DNA of 64,000 bases from Aliihoeflea sp052435735 (GCA_052435735.1 JBQVNB010000016.1:1-64000), one strand, 5' to 3'; positions 33,043-41,951 are shown, counted from the first letter of the stretch. The notes: generated by a model not told the origin, from the sequence alone. Translations and numbers: made by a program.

Positions 33043-35093
33043 TCGTCGGCACGGCAGGCCATATCGACCACGGCAAGACGTCGCTCGTGCGTGCGCTGAC
33101 CGGTGTCGAGACCGACCGGCTGAAGGAGGAGAAGGCGCGGGGCATCTCGATCGACCTCGGCTTCGCCTACCGCACACTCAATAACGGCGCGCGGATCGGC
33201 TTCATCGACGTGCCGGGCCATGAGCGCTTCATCCACACCATGCTGGCGGGCGCCGGCGGAATCGATTTCGCGCTGCTGGTGGTCGCGGCCGATGACGGCG
33301 TGATGCCGCAGACGCGCGAGCATCTGGCGATCCTCGATTTGCTCGGCGTCTCGCGCGGCATCGTTGCAATCACCAAGGCGGACCTTGCCGGCGAGGACCG
33401 GCTGCTCGCCGTCGAGATCGAGATCGAGACGCTGCTCGCGGGAAGTTCGCTCGAGGGCGCGCACGTCTTGGCGGTTTCGAGCGCGACGGGGCTGGGGGTC
33501 GCCGACCTCGAGGCAAGGCTGGCCGAGGCCGCGCTCGCCATCGGACGGCGCAATGCAGACGGCCGCTTCCGGTTGGCGGTCGACCGGGCCTTCACCATCC
33601 AGGGCGCTGGTACGGTGGTGACCGGGACCGTCCTTTCCGGCGAGATCGGCGTCGGGGATCAAATCGTCGTCAGTCCGCGCGGGCTTCAGGCCCGTGTTCG
33701 CTCGATCCACGCGCAGAACGAGAAGGCCGAGCGCGGCCGGGCGGGCGACCGCTGCGCGCTCAATCTGGCCGGCGAAGGGATCGGCCGCGATGCGGTCGCG
33801 CGGGGCGACATGGTGGTCGATCCGGGCCTGCATGCGCCGACGGCGCGGATCGACGCCGAACTGAGTATTCTCGCTGGCGAGCCGAAACCGATCGGCCAGT
33901 GGTTCCCCGTTCATCTGCACCATGCCTCCTGCGAGGTGCCCGCGCGCATCGTGCTCCTGCAGGACGAGCCTATCGCGCCCGGAAGCCAGGCGATCGTCCA
34001 GCTTGTGCTCGACCATCCGATTTCGGCGGCGGTGGGCGACCGCTTCGTCGTTCGCGACACGTCCGCCCGGCGCACGATCGGCGGTGGGCGCTTTCTCGAT
34101 TTGCGTGCGCCTTCACGGCGGCGCCGTTCGCCGGAGCGCCAGGCGCAGCTTGCCGCGCTGCTGCCGGCCGAAGACGACGCGTCCTTGCGCGCGCTTCTGG
34201 ACACGCCACCCTTTTTCGTTGATCTCGACGGGTTCGCGCGGGACCGGGCGATCGGCGGCGACGGGGTGGCCAGGCTTGCGGGGGACCTGATCCGCATTCC
34301 GCCGGACGTCGGCACGATGGTGATGACGCCGGCGCGGTGGCTTCGCATACGGGATCGGTTGCTCGCCGATCTTGATGCCTATCATGCGGAAAATCCCGAT
34401 CATCCGGGTATCGGCCTGGAGCGATTGCGCATGATGGGCGAGGCGCGCCTGCCGGCGCCCATGTTTCGGATGGTGCTGCAGAGCCTCCAGCGCAAAGGCG
34501 AGATTTCGCTCGACGGCGCCTGGGTGCGCCGGGCGAGCCACGTCGCGCGGCTGTCGGAGGCGGACGAGGCGCTTTGGGCGCGGATCGAGCCGCTTCTCAT
34601 CGGCGAACAGCGCTTCCGGCCGCCGCGGACGCGCGATCTTGCCAATATGTTCGCGGTTTCCGAGGCCGACATGCGCCAACTCCTGAAGCGCGCGAGCCGA
34701 ATGGGACGCGTGCACGAAATCGCGCATGACAGCTTCTTCGCGCGAAGTGTCGTTTCGCAGATCGTCGCGATCCTCCAGGATGTCGACGCCGGCAAGCCCA
34801 AGGGCGAGTTTGTCGCCGCCGACCTGCGCGACCGGTTGGAAAACGGGCGCAAGGTGTCTATTGAGATTCTGGAGTTTTTCGACCGGCATGGTCTCACGCT
34901 GCGGCGCGGCGACCTGCGCCGGCTGAATCCGCACCGGCTCGACCTGTTCGGTCCCGCGCCCGATGCAAGTGACAAAGGAAGAGAATCGTCCCCGGTGGGG
35001 CGTCCGGACTTCAAATCCGGGTGGGGCCGTGAGACGGTCCCTGGTGGGTTCGACTCCCACTCTCCTCCGCCAGCTTCCCGGAAGATTTCATGA
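33039..35093 (+). CDS. selB: Selenocysteine-specific elongation factor SelB (frame continues through selC)
   Basis: SelB is the GTPase that binds Sec-tRNA and the SECIS hairpin. G1 GHIDHGKTSLVRAL, the GISIDLGFAY switch, G3 DVPGHERF and G4 TKAD are at the N-terminus, followed by the EF-Tu-like beta barrels and four C-terminal winged helices. ATG 33039 overlaps the upstream stop (ATGA). The recognisable protein ends near IEILEFFDRHGLTLRRGDLR (about residue 626). No stop occurs before the tRNA gene selC, so the last 40 or so residues (from about KGRESSPVGRPDFKSG) are tRNA sequence read as protein. The frame closes at 35091-35093, overlapping the next start codon. Confidence 0.94.
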   Translation: MIVGTAGHIDHGKTSLVRALTGVETDRLKEEKARGISIDLGFAYRTLNNGARIGFIDVPGHERFIHTMLAGAGGIDFALLVVAADDGVMPQTREHLAILDLLGVSRGIVAITKADLAGEDRLLAVEIEIETLLAGSSLEGAHVLAVSSATGLGVADLEARLAEAALAIGRRNADGRFRLAVDRAFTIQGAGTVVTGTVLSGEIGVGDQIVVSPRGLQARVRSIHAQNEKAERGRAGDRCALNLAGEGIGRDAVARGDMVVDPGLHAPTARIDAELSILAGEPKPIGQWFPVHLHHASCEVPARIVLLQDEPIAPGSQAIVQLVLDHPISAAVGDRFVVRDTSARRTIGGGRFLDLRAPSRRRRSPERQAQLAALLPAEDDASLRALLDTPPFFVDLDGFARDRAIGGDGVARLAGDLIRIPPDVGTMVMTPARWLRIRDRLLADLDAYHAENPDHPGIGLERLRMMGEARLPAPMFRMVLQSLQRKGEISLDGAWVRRASHVARLSEADEALWARIEPLLIGEQRFRPPRTRDLANMFAVSEADMRQLLKRASRMGRVHEIAHDSFFARSVVSQIVAILQDVDAGKPKGEFVAADLRDRLENGRKVSIEILEFFDRHGLTLRRGDLRRLNPHRLDLFGPAPDASDKGRESSPVGRPDFKSGWGRETVPGGFDSHSPPPASRKIS
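34977..35072 (+). tRNA. selC: tRNA-Sec (anticodon TCA)
   Basis: The sequence folds as a bacterial tRNA(Sec): 8-bp acceptor arm GGAAGAGA / TCTCCTCC (one A-C mismatch at pair 4), long D stem CGTCCC/GGGGCG, anticodon arm CCGGA-CTTCAAA-TCCGG with anticodon TCA, long variable arm GGGGCCGT-GAG-ACGGTCCC, T arm GTGGG-TTCGACT-CCCAC, discriminator G and encoded CCA. It closely follows E. coli selC. It lies inside the 3' end of the selB frame and on the same strand. Confidence 0.97.
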
Positions 35094-35560
35094 CGGCCAG
35101 TCAGACGATTCTCGATGAACTCGAACATGCGGCCAAGGCCTGCGAAGACGAGGAGGCCGAGTTTCGGCGCACGATGAACGCGCGTGTCGCAGCGCTTGCC
35201 GAAGCACGCGCTTTCGCGCATCGGCGGATGAACATCATGCGTTCGCTGTTCGACACGGTGGCGCAGGCCGACGACGGCCCGATCGCAGTCGCGGCGGCCG
35301 TCGCGGCATTGCGCAACCGGCTCGGCTGGCGGGAGGAGAGCGAGGCGCGGGACGAGGTTCTGGAACGTTACGGCGCGCTCGCTCTTGCCGCGTTCCACGC
35401 GACCCGCGAGGACGAGGCGTCCGTAGCATCGGACACGCTGGCGCCGGATGTCGGGGCGGCGCTGGCCGAATTCGAGGCGTGGTACGCTGAAGCGCGGGGA
35501 AAGCATTTCTGGGTCCTGTTCGAGCACTACATGCCGGAGACGCAGCTTGTCGACTTCTGA
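35090..35560 (+). CDS. Conserved-looking hypothetical protein after selB/selC
   Basis: The 156-residue acidic protein is predicted helical, with an N-terminal coiled-coil-like stretch (ILDELEHAAKACEDEEAEFR) and no signal peptide or membrane helix. It ends LFEHYMPETQLVDF. The ATG overlaps the selB stop (ATGA), so it belongs to the sel operon. I do not recognise a family. Its stop lies downstream of the start of the next gene in another frame. Confidence 0.75.
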   Translation: MTASQTILDELEHAAKACEDEEAEFRRTMNARVAALAEARAFAHRRMNIMRSLFDTVAQADDGPIAVAAAVAALRNRLGWREESEARDEVLERYGALALAAFHATREDEASVASDTLAPDVGAALAEFEAWYAEARGKHFWVLFEHYMPETQLVDF

Positions 35561-35933
35561 GCGTCACAGCCGCTTCGACGCCTGGCTCGCCGGCGAGTAC
35601 GAACGGCGCGGCGACTTCACGGTGATGGTCGTTCTCGTCGACATCGCGGAGACGCGCATCGACCTTCTGCGCTCGACCTACATGAACGTCATCGGCGACG
35701 AGACGCGCTGGGTGGAACTGCGCGAATTGCTTTCCGGTTCAGGCGCCGCCTGGAACGGCGCCGCCTTCTTTCCGGTCAGCGTGTTCTTCAACGGGCCGGT
35801 GCCGAACGACATCGCGCGGAGCGAATTGCGCGATCTGGAGGATCGGTTGCGCGAAGACCGGCGCGTTCTCAACGAAGGGCACTTCTTCGACCGCAAGGGA
35901 CGCCGTCTGAAGGTGGACGAACTCAAGCACTGA
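35547..35933 (+). CDS. Small hypothetical protein, end of the sel operon
   Basis: The 128-residue protein (SRFDAWLAGEYERRGDFTVM, then GRRLKVDELKH at the end) is mixed alpha/beta and soluble. TTG 35547 is proposed: GGAG stands 8 bases upstream and it overlaps the previous gene by 14 bp, as elsewhere in this operon. The frame is open further upstream to an ATG at 35448, but that part is out of frame with a real gene. Function unknown; linkage suggests a role in formate oxidation or selenium use. Confidence 0.7.
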   Translation: MSTSERHSRFDAWLAGEYERRGDFTVMVVLVDIAETRIDLLRSTYMNVIGDETRWVELRELLSGSGAAWNGAAFFPVSVFFNGPVPNDIARSELRDLEDRLREDRRVLNEGHFFDRKGRRLKVDELKH

Positions 35934-35960
35934 CGCCCTGGCGAGGCCCTTTTCGTGACG

Positions 35961-37091
35961 CTATTTCAGTCGCATCAGGAGGCCGGCCATCAGGCGTGCG
36001 CGTTCGGCGAGGCTGTCGACCTCGATGTGTTCGTTGAGCGTGTGAAGACCCGCGCCGCGAACGCCGATGGAATCGAGCGTCGGGATGCCGAGCGCGCCGG
36101 TGAAATTGCCGTCCGAACCGCCGCCGGCACTGGCGTGGGTCAGGTCGAAGCCGATATCGGCGGCGACCTGACGGCCGATTTCGTAAAGCGCCATCGTGCC
36201 GGCGTCCGGTTCCCAGACGGGGCGGGTGACGCCGCGGGTGACGTCGAAGCGGACGTCGTTCTCTTCGGTCGCCATGGCGAGCATTGCCTCGACGCCGCGA
36301 TCAAGATCGTCCTGGCGCTTGGCCATGGAGAGCGCCTCGGCATGGCATTCGGACGAGACGCAATTGACCCACTGGCCGGCATGGATGACGCCGACGGAGA
36401 AGGTGCAGTCGTCGGTGGTCATCTTTTCGACCTGGAGCAGCTTCTTCGCCATCAGGGCGATGGCCGAGCGGCCTTCGCCAAGCGCCCAGCCGGCATGGCT
36501 TGGGCGGCCCTCCGTCTTCAGATTGAAGCGCGCGATGGCGTAGCGGCCGGTGACCGCGCCCCCGTCGGGACGGGCGGGTTCGGGCACGAGCACATATTTG
36601 TTCTTGCGCGCTTCCATCTCGATCAGCTCGCGCGTCGACGGCGTGCCGACTTCCTCGTCGGGCGTGAACAGAACGGTGACGGGCAGCGGGCAGTCGATGG
36701 CGGCGAGCGCCAGTTGGCGGATCGCCTCGACGGCGACGAAATTGCCGCCCTTCATGTCTTGAATGCCGGGGCCATAAGCCTTGCCGCCCTCGCGGCGGAA
36801 GGGAAGCTTTTCGAGCGTGCCGACCGGATGGACGGTGTCGAGATGGCCGGAGATGAGGATGCCGGGCTTGCCGAAATCCTTGTGCGGAAAGCGCGCGCGC
36901 ACCGAGCCGCCGAAGCCCATACGGCCGGGAATACGCTCGATCTCTGCGCCGGCAGCGGCGAGGTCGTAGCTGGCAAGGTCCATCATCCGGTCGACCGCGG
37001 CCGCATCGAAGGTCGGGCTTTCGCACTCGATCCAGGGTTGGAGGCCTTTCAGCATCGTGTCGGCGTCGAAGGGCAGGGCGTTGAGGTTCAT
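35961..37091 (-). CDS. M20 family metallopeptidase (carboxypeptidase-like)
   Basis: The 376-residue zinc hydrolase has ISGHLDTVHPVG (first metal His and Asp), GPGIQDMKGG (bridging Asp), TPDEEVGTPSTR (catalytic Glu) and the terminal HTLNEHIEVDSL metal His segment. The arrangement is that of the glutamate carboxypeptidase/CPG2 branch of M20. ATG 37091 starts the conserved domain. It is the last gene of the leftward peptide cluster and probably trims peptides after import. Confidence 0.9.
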   Translation of the reverse strand: MNLNALPFDADTMLKGLQPWIECESPTFDAAAVDRMMDLASYDLAAAGAEIERIPGRMGFGGSVRARFPHKDFGKPGILISGHLDTVHPVGTLEKLPFRREGGKAYGPGIQDMKGGNFVAVEAIRQLALAAIDCPLPVTVLFTPDEEVGTPSTRELIEMEARKNKYVLVPEPARPDGGAVTGRYAIARFNLKTEGRPSHAGWALGEGRSAIALMAKKLLQVEKMTTDDCTFSVGVIHAGQWVNCVSSECHAEALSMAKRQDDLDRGVEAMLAMATEENDVRFDVTRGVTRPVWEPDAGTMALYEIGRQVAADIGFDLTHASAGGGSDGNFTGALGIPTLDSIGVRGAGLHTLNEHIEVDSLAERARLMAGLLMRLK

Positions 37092-37147
37092 GAGGTCACC
37101 TTGGGGCTGTAGGGTGGCTTTTTTTGAAGGGGACCCCCACCCTTTAT

Positions 37148-37168
37148 CCCTCCCCACAAGGGGGAGGG
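37148..37168. repeat. REP-like intergenic palindrome
   Basis: CCCTCCCC-ACAAG-GGGGAGGG is a perfect 8-bp inverted repeat embedded in the C-rich context CCCCCACCCTTTATCC, a form seen repeatedly between genes in Rhizobiales genomes. It sits in the 134-bp gap between the two M20 genes and may act as an mRNA-stabilising or attenuating hairpin. Confidence 0.65.
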
Positions 37169-37225
37169 AGGCGTCGGCGGTGCGCTTTTCCTTCCACGGA
37201 GGGGAAAACGGCAGGGGTCCGGCCA

Positions 37226-38386
37226 TTAGAGCGGCAGGCGCTTTTCGATGATGCGGGCCATGACGCTGGCGCCGACGGGCAGGATCGCGTCGTCGAAGAC
37301 GAAGCCGGGATTGTGGACGGGCACGTCGCCGCCATGGCCGATGGTGCAATAGGCGCCGGGGACGGCCTTGAGCATGTCGGCGAAGTCTTCCGAGCCCATC
37401 ACCAGTTCGTTCTCATTGGTGATGTTGTCGACGCCGACGATGTCGGACGCGGCGTCCAGATAGGCTTCCGAGAGCTTGTCGTCGTTCATGAGGACGGTGA
37501 AGATCTCACGCAGGTCCGGTTCGACCTCGATGCCGAACATCTTGGAATAGCCCTCGCACATGTCGCGGATGCGGGCGTGGATCAGCTCCTTCACCTCGTC
37601 GTCGAAATAGCGGATCGTGCCGCAGATGACGGCCTTGTCGGGCACGACATTGTAAGCCGAGCCGGAATGGATCTGCGTGACCGAAAGGACGGCCGGCTTC
37701 ACGGCGGGCACGTTGCGGCTGACGATCGACTGCAGCGACTGGACGAGCGAGGTAACTGCGACGATCGGGTCCTTGGAATGGTGCGGCATGGCGCCATGGC
37801 TGCCGACGCCCTTGACGTAGATATCGAAGAAGGTGGAGCCGGCCATGGCCGGTCCCGGCTTCACGCCGACCTTGTTCGGCGCGGCGAGCGGGTTGTTGTG
37901 CATGCCGTAGATTTCGTCGCATGGAAACTTGTCGAAAAGGCCGTCGGCAAGCATGGCACGCGCGCCGCCGAGGCCTTCTTCGGCCGGCTGGAAGATGAAG
38001 ACGGCCTTGCCGGAAAAGTCGCGCGTTTCGGCAAGGTAGCGCGCGGCGCCGAGCAGCATCGTGGTGTGGCCGTCATGGCCGCAGCCGTGGAACTTGCCGG
38101 GCGCGGTCGAGCGCCAGGGGAGGTTGGTTTCCTCGTCCATCGGCAGCGCGTCCATGTCCGCGCGAAGGCCGACCGCGCGCTCGCTGCCGCCCTTGCCCTG
38201 AAGCACGCCGACGACACCGGTCTTACCGAGCCCGGTATGAACCTCGATGCCCCAGGATTTCAGCTTCTCGGCGACGATGCCGGCGGTGCGCGTCTCCTCG
38301 AAGCCGATTTCGGGATTGGCGTGGAAATCGCGCCGGATGGCGGTCAGTTCGTCGGCGTATTCGGCAATGCGCGGCAATGTCGGCAT
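37226..38386 (-). CDS. M20 family amidohydrolase (N-acyl-amino-acid/hippurate hydrolase type)
   Basis: The 386-residue enzyme carries the aminoacylase/IAA-amino acid hydrolase pattern: RRDFHANPEIGFEE, GLRADMDALPM, FHGCGHDGHTTMLL and FIFQPAEEGLGGARAM, then VMGSEDFADML near the C-terminus. These enzymes remove acyl groups from amino acids or split short peptides. It follows the ABC transporter genes in the same direction (28 bp after the ATPase gene), so its substrate is presumably brought in by that importer. Confidence 0.92.
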   Translation of the reverse strand: MPTLPRIAEYADELTAIRRDFHANPEIGFEETRTAGIVAEKLKSWGIEVHTGLGKTGVVGVLQGKGGSERAVGLRADMDALPMDEETNLPWRSTAPGKFHGCGHDGHTTMLLGAARYLAETRDFSGKAVFIFQPAEEGLGGARAMLADGLFDKFPCDEIYGMHNNPLAAPNKVGVKPGPAMAGSTFFDIYVKGVGSHGAMPHHSKDPIVAVTSLVQSLQSIVSRNVPAVKPAVLSVTQIHSGSAYNVVPDKAVICGTIRYFDDEVKELIHARIRDMCEGYSKMFGIEVEPDLREIFTVLMNDDKLSEAYLDAASDIVGVDNITNENELVMGSEDFADMLKAVPGAYCTIGHGGDVPVHNPGFVFDDAILPVGASVMARIIEKRLPL

Positions 38387-38414
38387 GTCGGTCTCCTTGA
38401 TGGGCTGGGGCGGG

Positions 38415-40088
38415 TCAGGCCGTCTCGGTCTGGTGCAGGGACAGTTCCCTGAAATTGGCGAAGTCCCAGTGGCGGCCGGGCGCCGCCTCGATCAGCGCGC
38501 GGGTGTAGTCGTGGCTGGGCTGGGACAGGACGTTTTCGGCCGTGTCGTGTTCGACGATGCGGCCGTGCTGCATGACGACGACTTCGTCGCAGATCTGGGC
38601 CGCGACGCGCAGATCGTGGGTGATGAAGAGGATTGCGATGCCGAGCTTTTCCTGCAATTCGTCGAGAAGCTTCAGCACCTGCGCCTGCACCGACACGTCG
38701 AGCGCGGACACGGCCTCGTCGGCGACGAGGATGTCCGGACGCATGGCGATGGCGCGGGCGATCGCGATGCGCTGGCGCTGGCCGCCGGAGAACTGGTGCG
38801 GATAGCGCCCGAGCGCATCGGCGGGCAGGCCGACAAGTTCCATCAGTTCGGCTGCATGCTTCATCGCCTCGGCCTTGGACTGTCCGAAGTTCAGCGGCCC
38901 CTCGATCAGGCTCTCGCCGACCGTCCAGCGCGGGTTGAGCGAGCGGAACGGGTCCTGGAAGACGATCTGGATGTGCTTTCGATGCGGCTGCAATTCGCCC
39001 CGGCCGAGCTTGGCAATATCGGTCTGACCGACCTTGATGCGGCCTTCCGTCGGATCGATGAGCCGCATGACGCAGCGCGCGACGGTGGACTTGCCCGATC
39101 CGCTTTCGCCGACGATGCCGAGCGTGCGGCCGGGCTTGATGCGGAACTTGACGTCCTGCGCGGCCCGCGTCTCGCGGCCCTTCTTGAAGAAGCCGCGCGT
39201 GTCGTAGATCTTGGTCAGTCCGTCGACCGACAGCACCGGATCGGCCCAGCTTTCGGGTCGCGCGTCGCGCGGGACGAGGCTCGGCACGGCTTCGAGCAGC
39301 CGGCGCGTATAGTCCTTTTGCGGCGAGCGCAGCAGCGTTTCGACCGCGGCGCTTTCCACGATGTCGCCGTTGCGCATTACGTAGACCGTATCGGCGATCT
39401 CGGCGACGACGCCCATGTCGTGGGTGATGAAGAGGACGGCGGTGCCGTGGCTCTCCTGGAGTTCGGCGATGAGCTTCAGGACCTGGTTCTGTGTCGTCAC
39501 GTCGAGCGCGGTGGTCGGCTCGTCGGCGATCAGGAGCTTGGGTTCCAGGATCAGTGCCATGGCGATCATGATGCGCTGGCGCTGGCCGCCGGAAAGCTGG
39601 TGCGGGTAGGAGCCGTAGATGCGCTCGACGTCGGGCAGGTGAACCTGCTGCATGATGTCGATGACGCGGCGCTTCTTCTCGCGGGTCGGCAGCTTGGTGT
39701 GGCTGTCGAGCACTTCCTCGATCTGGTCGCCGACCTTCATGACCGGGTTGAGCGCGGTCATCGGCTCCTGGAAGATCATCGAAATGCGCTGGGCGCGCAA
39801 TTCGCGCATCTGCGAGGCGTCGAGGTCGAGAAGGTTCTTGCCGTCGAGCTCGATGCGCCCGGCGGTGACTTCGAGCGCGCCCTTGGGCAGAAGTCCCATG
39901 ACGGCGAGCGAGGTGACCGACTTGCCCGAGCCGCTCTCGCCGACGAGGCACACGGTTTCGCCCTGATGGATGGTGACGTCGATCGTGTTCAGGATGGGAA
40001 CGGGATCGTCCCCGGCCGTGGCGACGGAGAGGCCGAGGATTTCGAGCGCGACCGGTTTGTCGTCGAAATGGCGATTGCGGAACAGCAT
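38415..40088 (-). CDS. Fused oligopeptide ABC transporter ATPase (DppD-DppF / GsiA type)
   Basis: The 557-residue protein contains two complete ABC ATPase domains: first Walker A GESGSGKSVTS and signature LSGGQRQR, second Walker A GESGSGKSTVA and signature FSGGQRQR, each followed by LIADEPTTALDVT or LVADEAVSALDVS. Each domain ends with the oligopeptide-binding extension. The fusion of the D and F subunits is common in Rhizobiales peptide importers. It lies 3 bp after the permease gene. Confidence 0.95.
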   Translation of the reverse strand: MLFRNRHFDDKPVALEILGLSVATAGDDPVPILNTIDVTIHQGETVCLVGESGSGKSVTSLAVMGLLPKGALEVTAGRIELDGKNLLDLDASQMRELRAQRISMIFQEPMTALNPVMKVGDQIEEVLDSHTKLPTREKKRRVIDIMQQVHLPDVERIYGSYPHQLSGGQRQRIMIAMALILEPKLLIADEPTTALDVTTQNQVLKLIAELQESHGTAVLFITHDMGVVAEIADTVYVMRNGDIVESAAVETLLRSPQKDYTRRLLEAVPSLVPRDARPESWADPVLSVDGLTKIYDTRGFFKKGRETRAAQDVKFRIKPGRTLGIVGESGSGKSTVARCVMRLIDPTEGRIKVGQTDIAKLGRGELQPHRKHIQIVFQDPFRSLNPRWTVGESLIEGPLNFGQSKAEAMKHAAELMELVGLPADALGRYPHQFSGGQRQRIAIARAIAMRPDILVADEAVSALDVSVQAQVLKLLDELQEKLGIAILFITHDLRVAAQICDEVVVMQHGRIVEHDTAENVLSQPSHDYTRALIEAAPGRHWDFANFRELSLHQTETA

Positions 40089-40091
40089 GGG

Positions 40092-40976
40092 TTACGCCTC
40101 CCGCTTCTTGAGGCGCGGATCGAGAAGGTCGCGCGCGGTATCGCCGAGAAGGTTGATGGACAGGATGCACAGCGACAGCATCAGGCCCGGCCAGAAGATG
40201 AGCTCCGGCTTGATCTGGAAGAACAGGCGGCCCTCGGCCATGATATTGCCCCAGGTCGGGATCTCGGTCGAAACACCAGCTCCGAGGAAGGATAGGATCG
40301 CTTCGGTCAGGATTGCCGAGGCGCAGATATAGGTGCCCTGCACGATGAGCGGGGCGAGCGTGTTCGGCATCAGGTGCTTCCACAATATCTTCGGCATGGA
40401 CGAGCCGAGCGCGATCGCGGCTTCGACATAGGGCTCTTCGCGCGCCGACAGCACGACGGAGCGCACTAGTCGCACGACCCGTGGAATCTCGGGGAGGGTG
40501 ATGGCGAAGATGACCGACCAGATGCTCGGCCCGTTGAGGGCGACCAGCGCAATGGCAAGCAGGATCGACGGGATCGCCATCAGAGCGTCCATGACGCGCA
40601 TGATGATGGCGTCGGCGAGGCGGAAGAAGCCTGAGACGAGGCCGATCAGCAGGCCGATGATGACCGAAACGATGGCCGCGCCGATGCCGATCAGCAGCGA
40701 CACCTGGCCGCCGACCATGACCCGGGAGAAGAGATCGCGGCCATAGGGGTCGGTGCCGAGCCAGTAGGTTTCGCTCGGGCCCTTGAGGCGCTGCAGCGCG
40801 TCCATGCTCATCGGATTGTGCGGCACGTAGAGATAGGCCGACGCGGTGGCGATCACGATCAGGGCGAGCACGATGGCCGCGAGGATCGGGCCGAAGCCGA
40901 GGCGCCAGTTGCGCGGAAGCTGGATCGCGCCGAGCACGACCTGCATGGCGGAGGTCGGTTGCGGTTGAGCGGCCAT
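40092..40976 (-). CDS. Peptide ABC transporter permease, DppC type
   Basis: The 294-residue inner-membrane protein has six predicted helices, the DppC N-terminal GTDPYGRDLFSRVMVGGQVS signature and the EAA loop (YVEAAIALGSSMPKILWKH) that docks on the ATPase. The gene adjoins its DppB partner at position 40976 and the ATPase 3 bp downstream, forming a standard importer unit. Confidence 0.95.
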   Translation of the reverse strand: MAAQPQPTSAMQVVLGAIQLPRNWRLGFGPILAAIVLALIVIATASAYLYVPHNPMSMDALQRLKGPSETYWLGTDPYGRDLFSRVMVGGQVSLLIGIGAAIVSVIIGLLIGLVSGFFRLADAIIMRVMDALMAIPSILLAIALVALNGPSIWSVIFAITLPEIPRVVRLVRSVVLSAREEPYVEAAIALGSSMPKILWKHLMPNTLAPLIVQGTYICASAILTEAILSFLGAGVSTEIPTWGNIMAEGRLFFQIKPELIFWPGLMLSLCILSINLLGDTARDLLDPRLKKREA

Positions 40977-41917
40977 CAGTAGCGAATCCTCGGGTCGAAG
41001 AGCGTGTAGGAGAGATCGATCAGCAGGTTGACGAAGACATAGATCGCGCTCGTCAGGAGGATCATCGCCTGGATGACGGGATAGTCGCGTGCCAGGATCG
41101 CGTCGACGGTGAGGCGGCCGATGCCGGGGATGTTGAAGACGCTCTCCGTCACCACGACGCCGGAGATCAGGAGTGCGAAGCCGGTTCCGATGATGGTCAT
41201 GATCGGCACGGCAGCATTGCGCAGCGCATGGCGGAAGAGGACGATGTGTTCCTTGACGCCCTTGGCCCGGGCGGTGCGGACATAATCTTCGCCGAGCACT
41301 TCGAGCAGGCTCGCGCGGGTCATGCGGGCGATCAGCGCGACGTAGATGGTGGCGAGCGTGAGGCAGGGCAGGACGGCGCGCGACAGGAAGCCCTGCACGC
41401 TTTCCGAAGGCGAGGTGTAGCCCTGGACCGGCAGCCAGCGCAGATCGATCGCGAAGAGCTTAATGAAGAGATAGCCGATGACGAATACGGGGATGGAAAA
41501 GCCAAGAACCGAGAAGGACATGACGGCGTAGTCGATCCACGTCCGGTGCCGCCATGCGGCGAGGACGCCGAGCGGAACGGCGATCAGGACGGACAGGATG
41601 ATCGTCAGCGTGCCGATCTGCAGCGTCGGCCAGATGCGCTGGCCGATGAGGCGCGTGACCGGCTGGTTCGAGATGATCGAGGTGCCGAGGTCGCCCTGCG
41701 CGAGCTGCCCGATCCAGGTGACGAATTGGATGTGAAGCGGTTCGGCGAGGCCGAGCGATTCGCGGATGCGTTCGAGTTGGGCGGGCGTCGCGGAGTCGCC
41801 GGCGATGATGGCGGCGGGGTCGCCCGGCGTCAGGCGCAAAAGCAGGAAGACGAAGATCGCGACGATCGCCATCACCGGAATGACGGCAAGGATGCGCCGG
41901 ATGACATAGCCGAGCAT
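40976..41917 (-). CDS. Peptide ABC transporter permease, DppB type
   Basis: The 313-residue membrane protein begins MLGYVIRRILAVIPVMAIVA and has the DppB features LTPGDPAA near the N-terminus and an EAA loop (DYVRTARAKGVKEHIVLFRH). It heterodimerises with the DppC subunit. A strong hairpin lies between this gene and the upstream binding-protein gene. Confidence 0.95.
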   Translation of the reverse strand: MLGYVIRRILAVIPVMAIVAIFVFLLLRLTPGDPAAIIAGDSATPAQLERIRESLGLAEPLHIQFVTWIGQLAQGDLGTSIISNQPVTRLIGQRIWPTLQIGTLTIILSVLIAVPLGVLAAWRHRTWIDYAVMSFSVLGFSIPVFVIGYLFIKLFAIDLRWLPVQGYTSPSESVQGFLSRAVLPCLTLATIYVALIARMTRASLLEVLGEDYVRTARAKGVKEHIVLFRHALRNAAVPIMTIIGTGFALLISGVVVTESVFNIPGIGRLTVDAILARDYPVIQAMILLTSAIYVFVNLLIDLSYTLFDPRIRY

Positions 41918-41951
41918 GGGCTCAATGATCCTTCGGAAGCTGGAAAGCGAA

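Noticed and set aside
35448..35546. Upstream start for the last sel-operon gene
   Set aside because: This stretch is out of frame with the preceding real gene and has Arg/Ser-rich shadow composition; TTG 35547 has a ribosome site.
38344..40383. 679-codon minus-strand frame
   Set aside because: Out-of-frame shadow of the fused ABC ATPase, Arg/Pro-rich and crossing into the permease gene.
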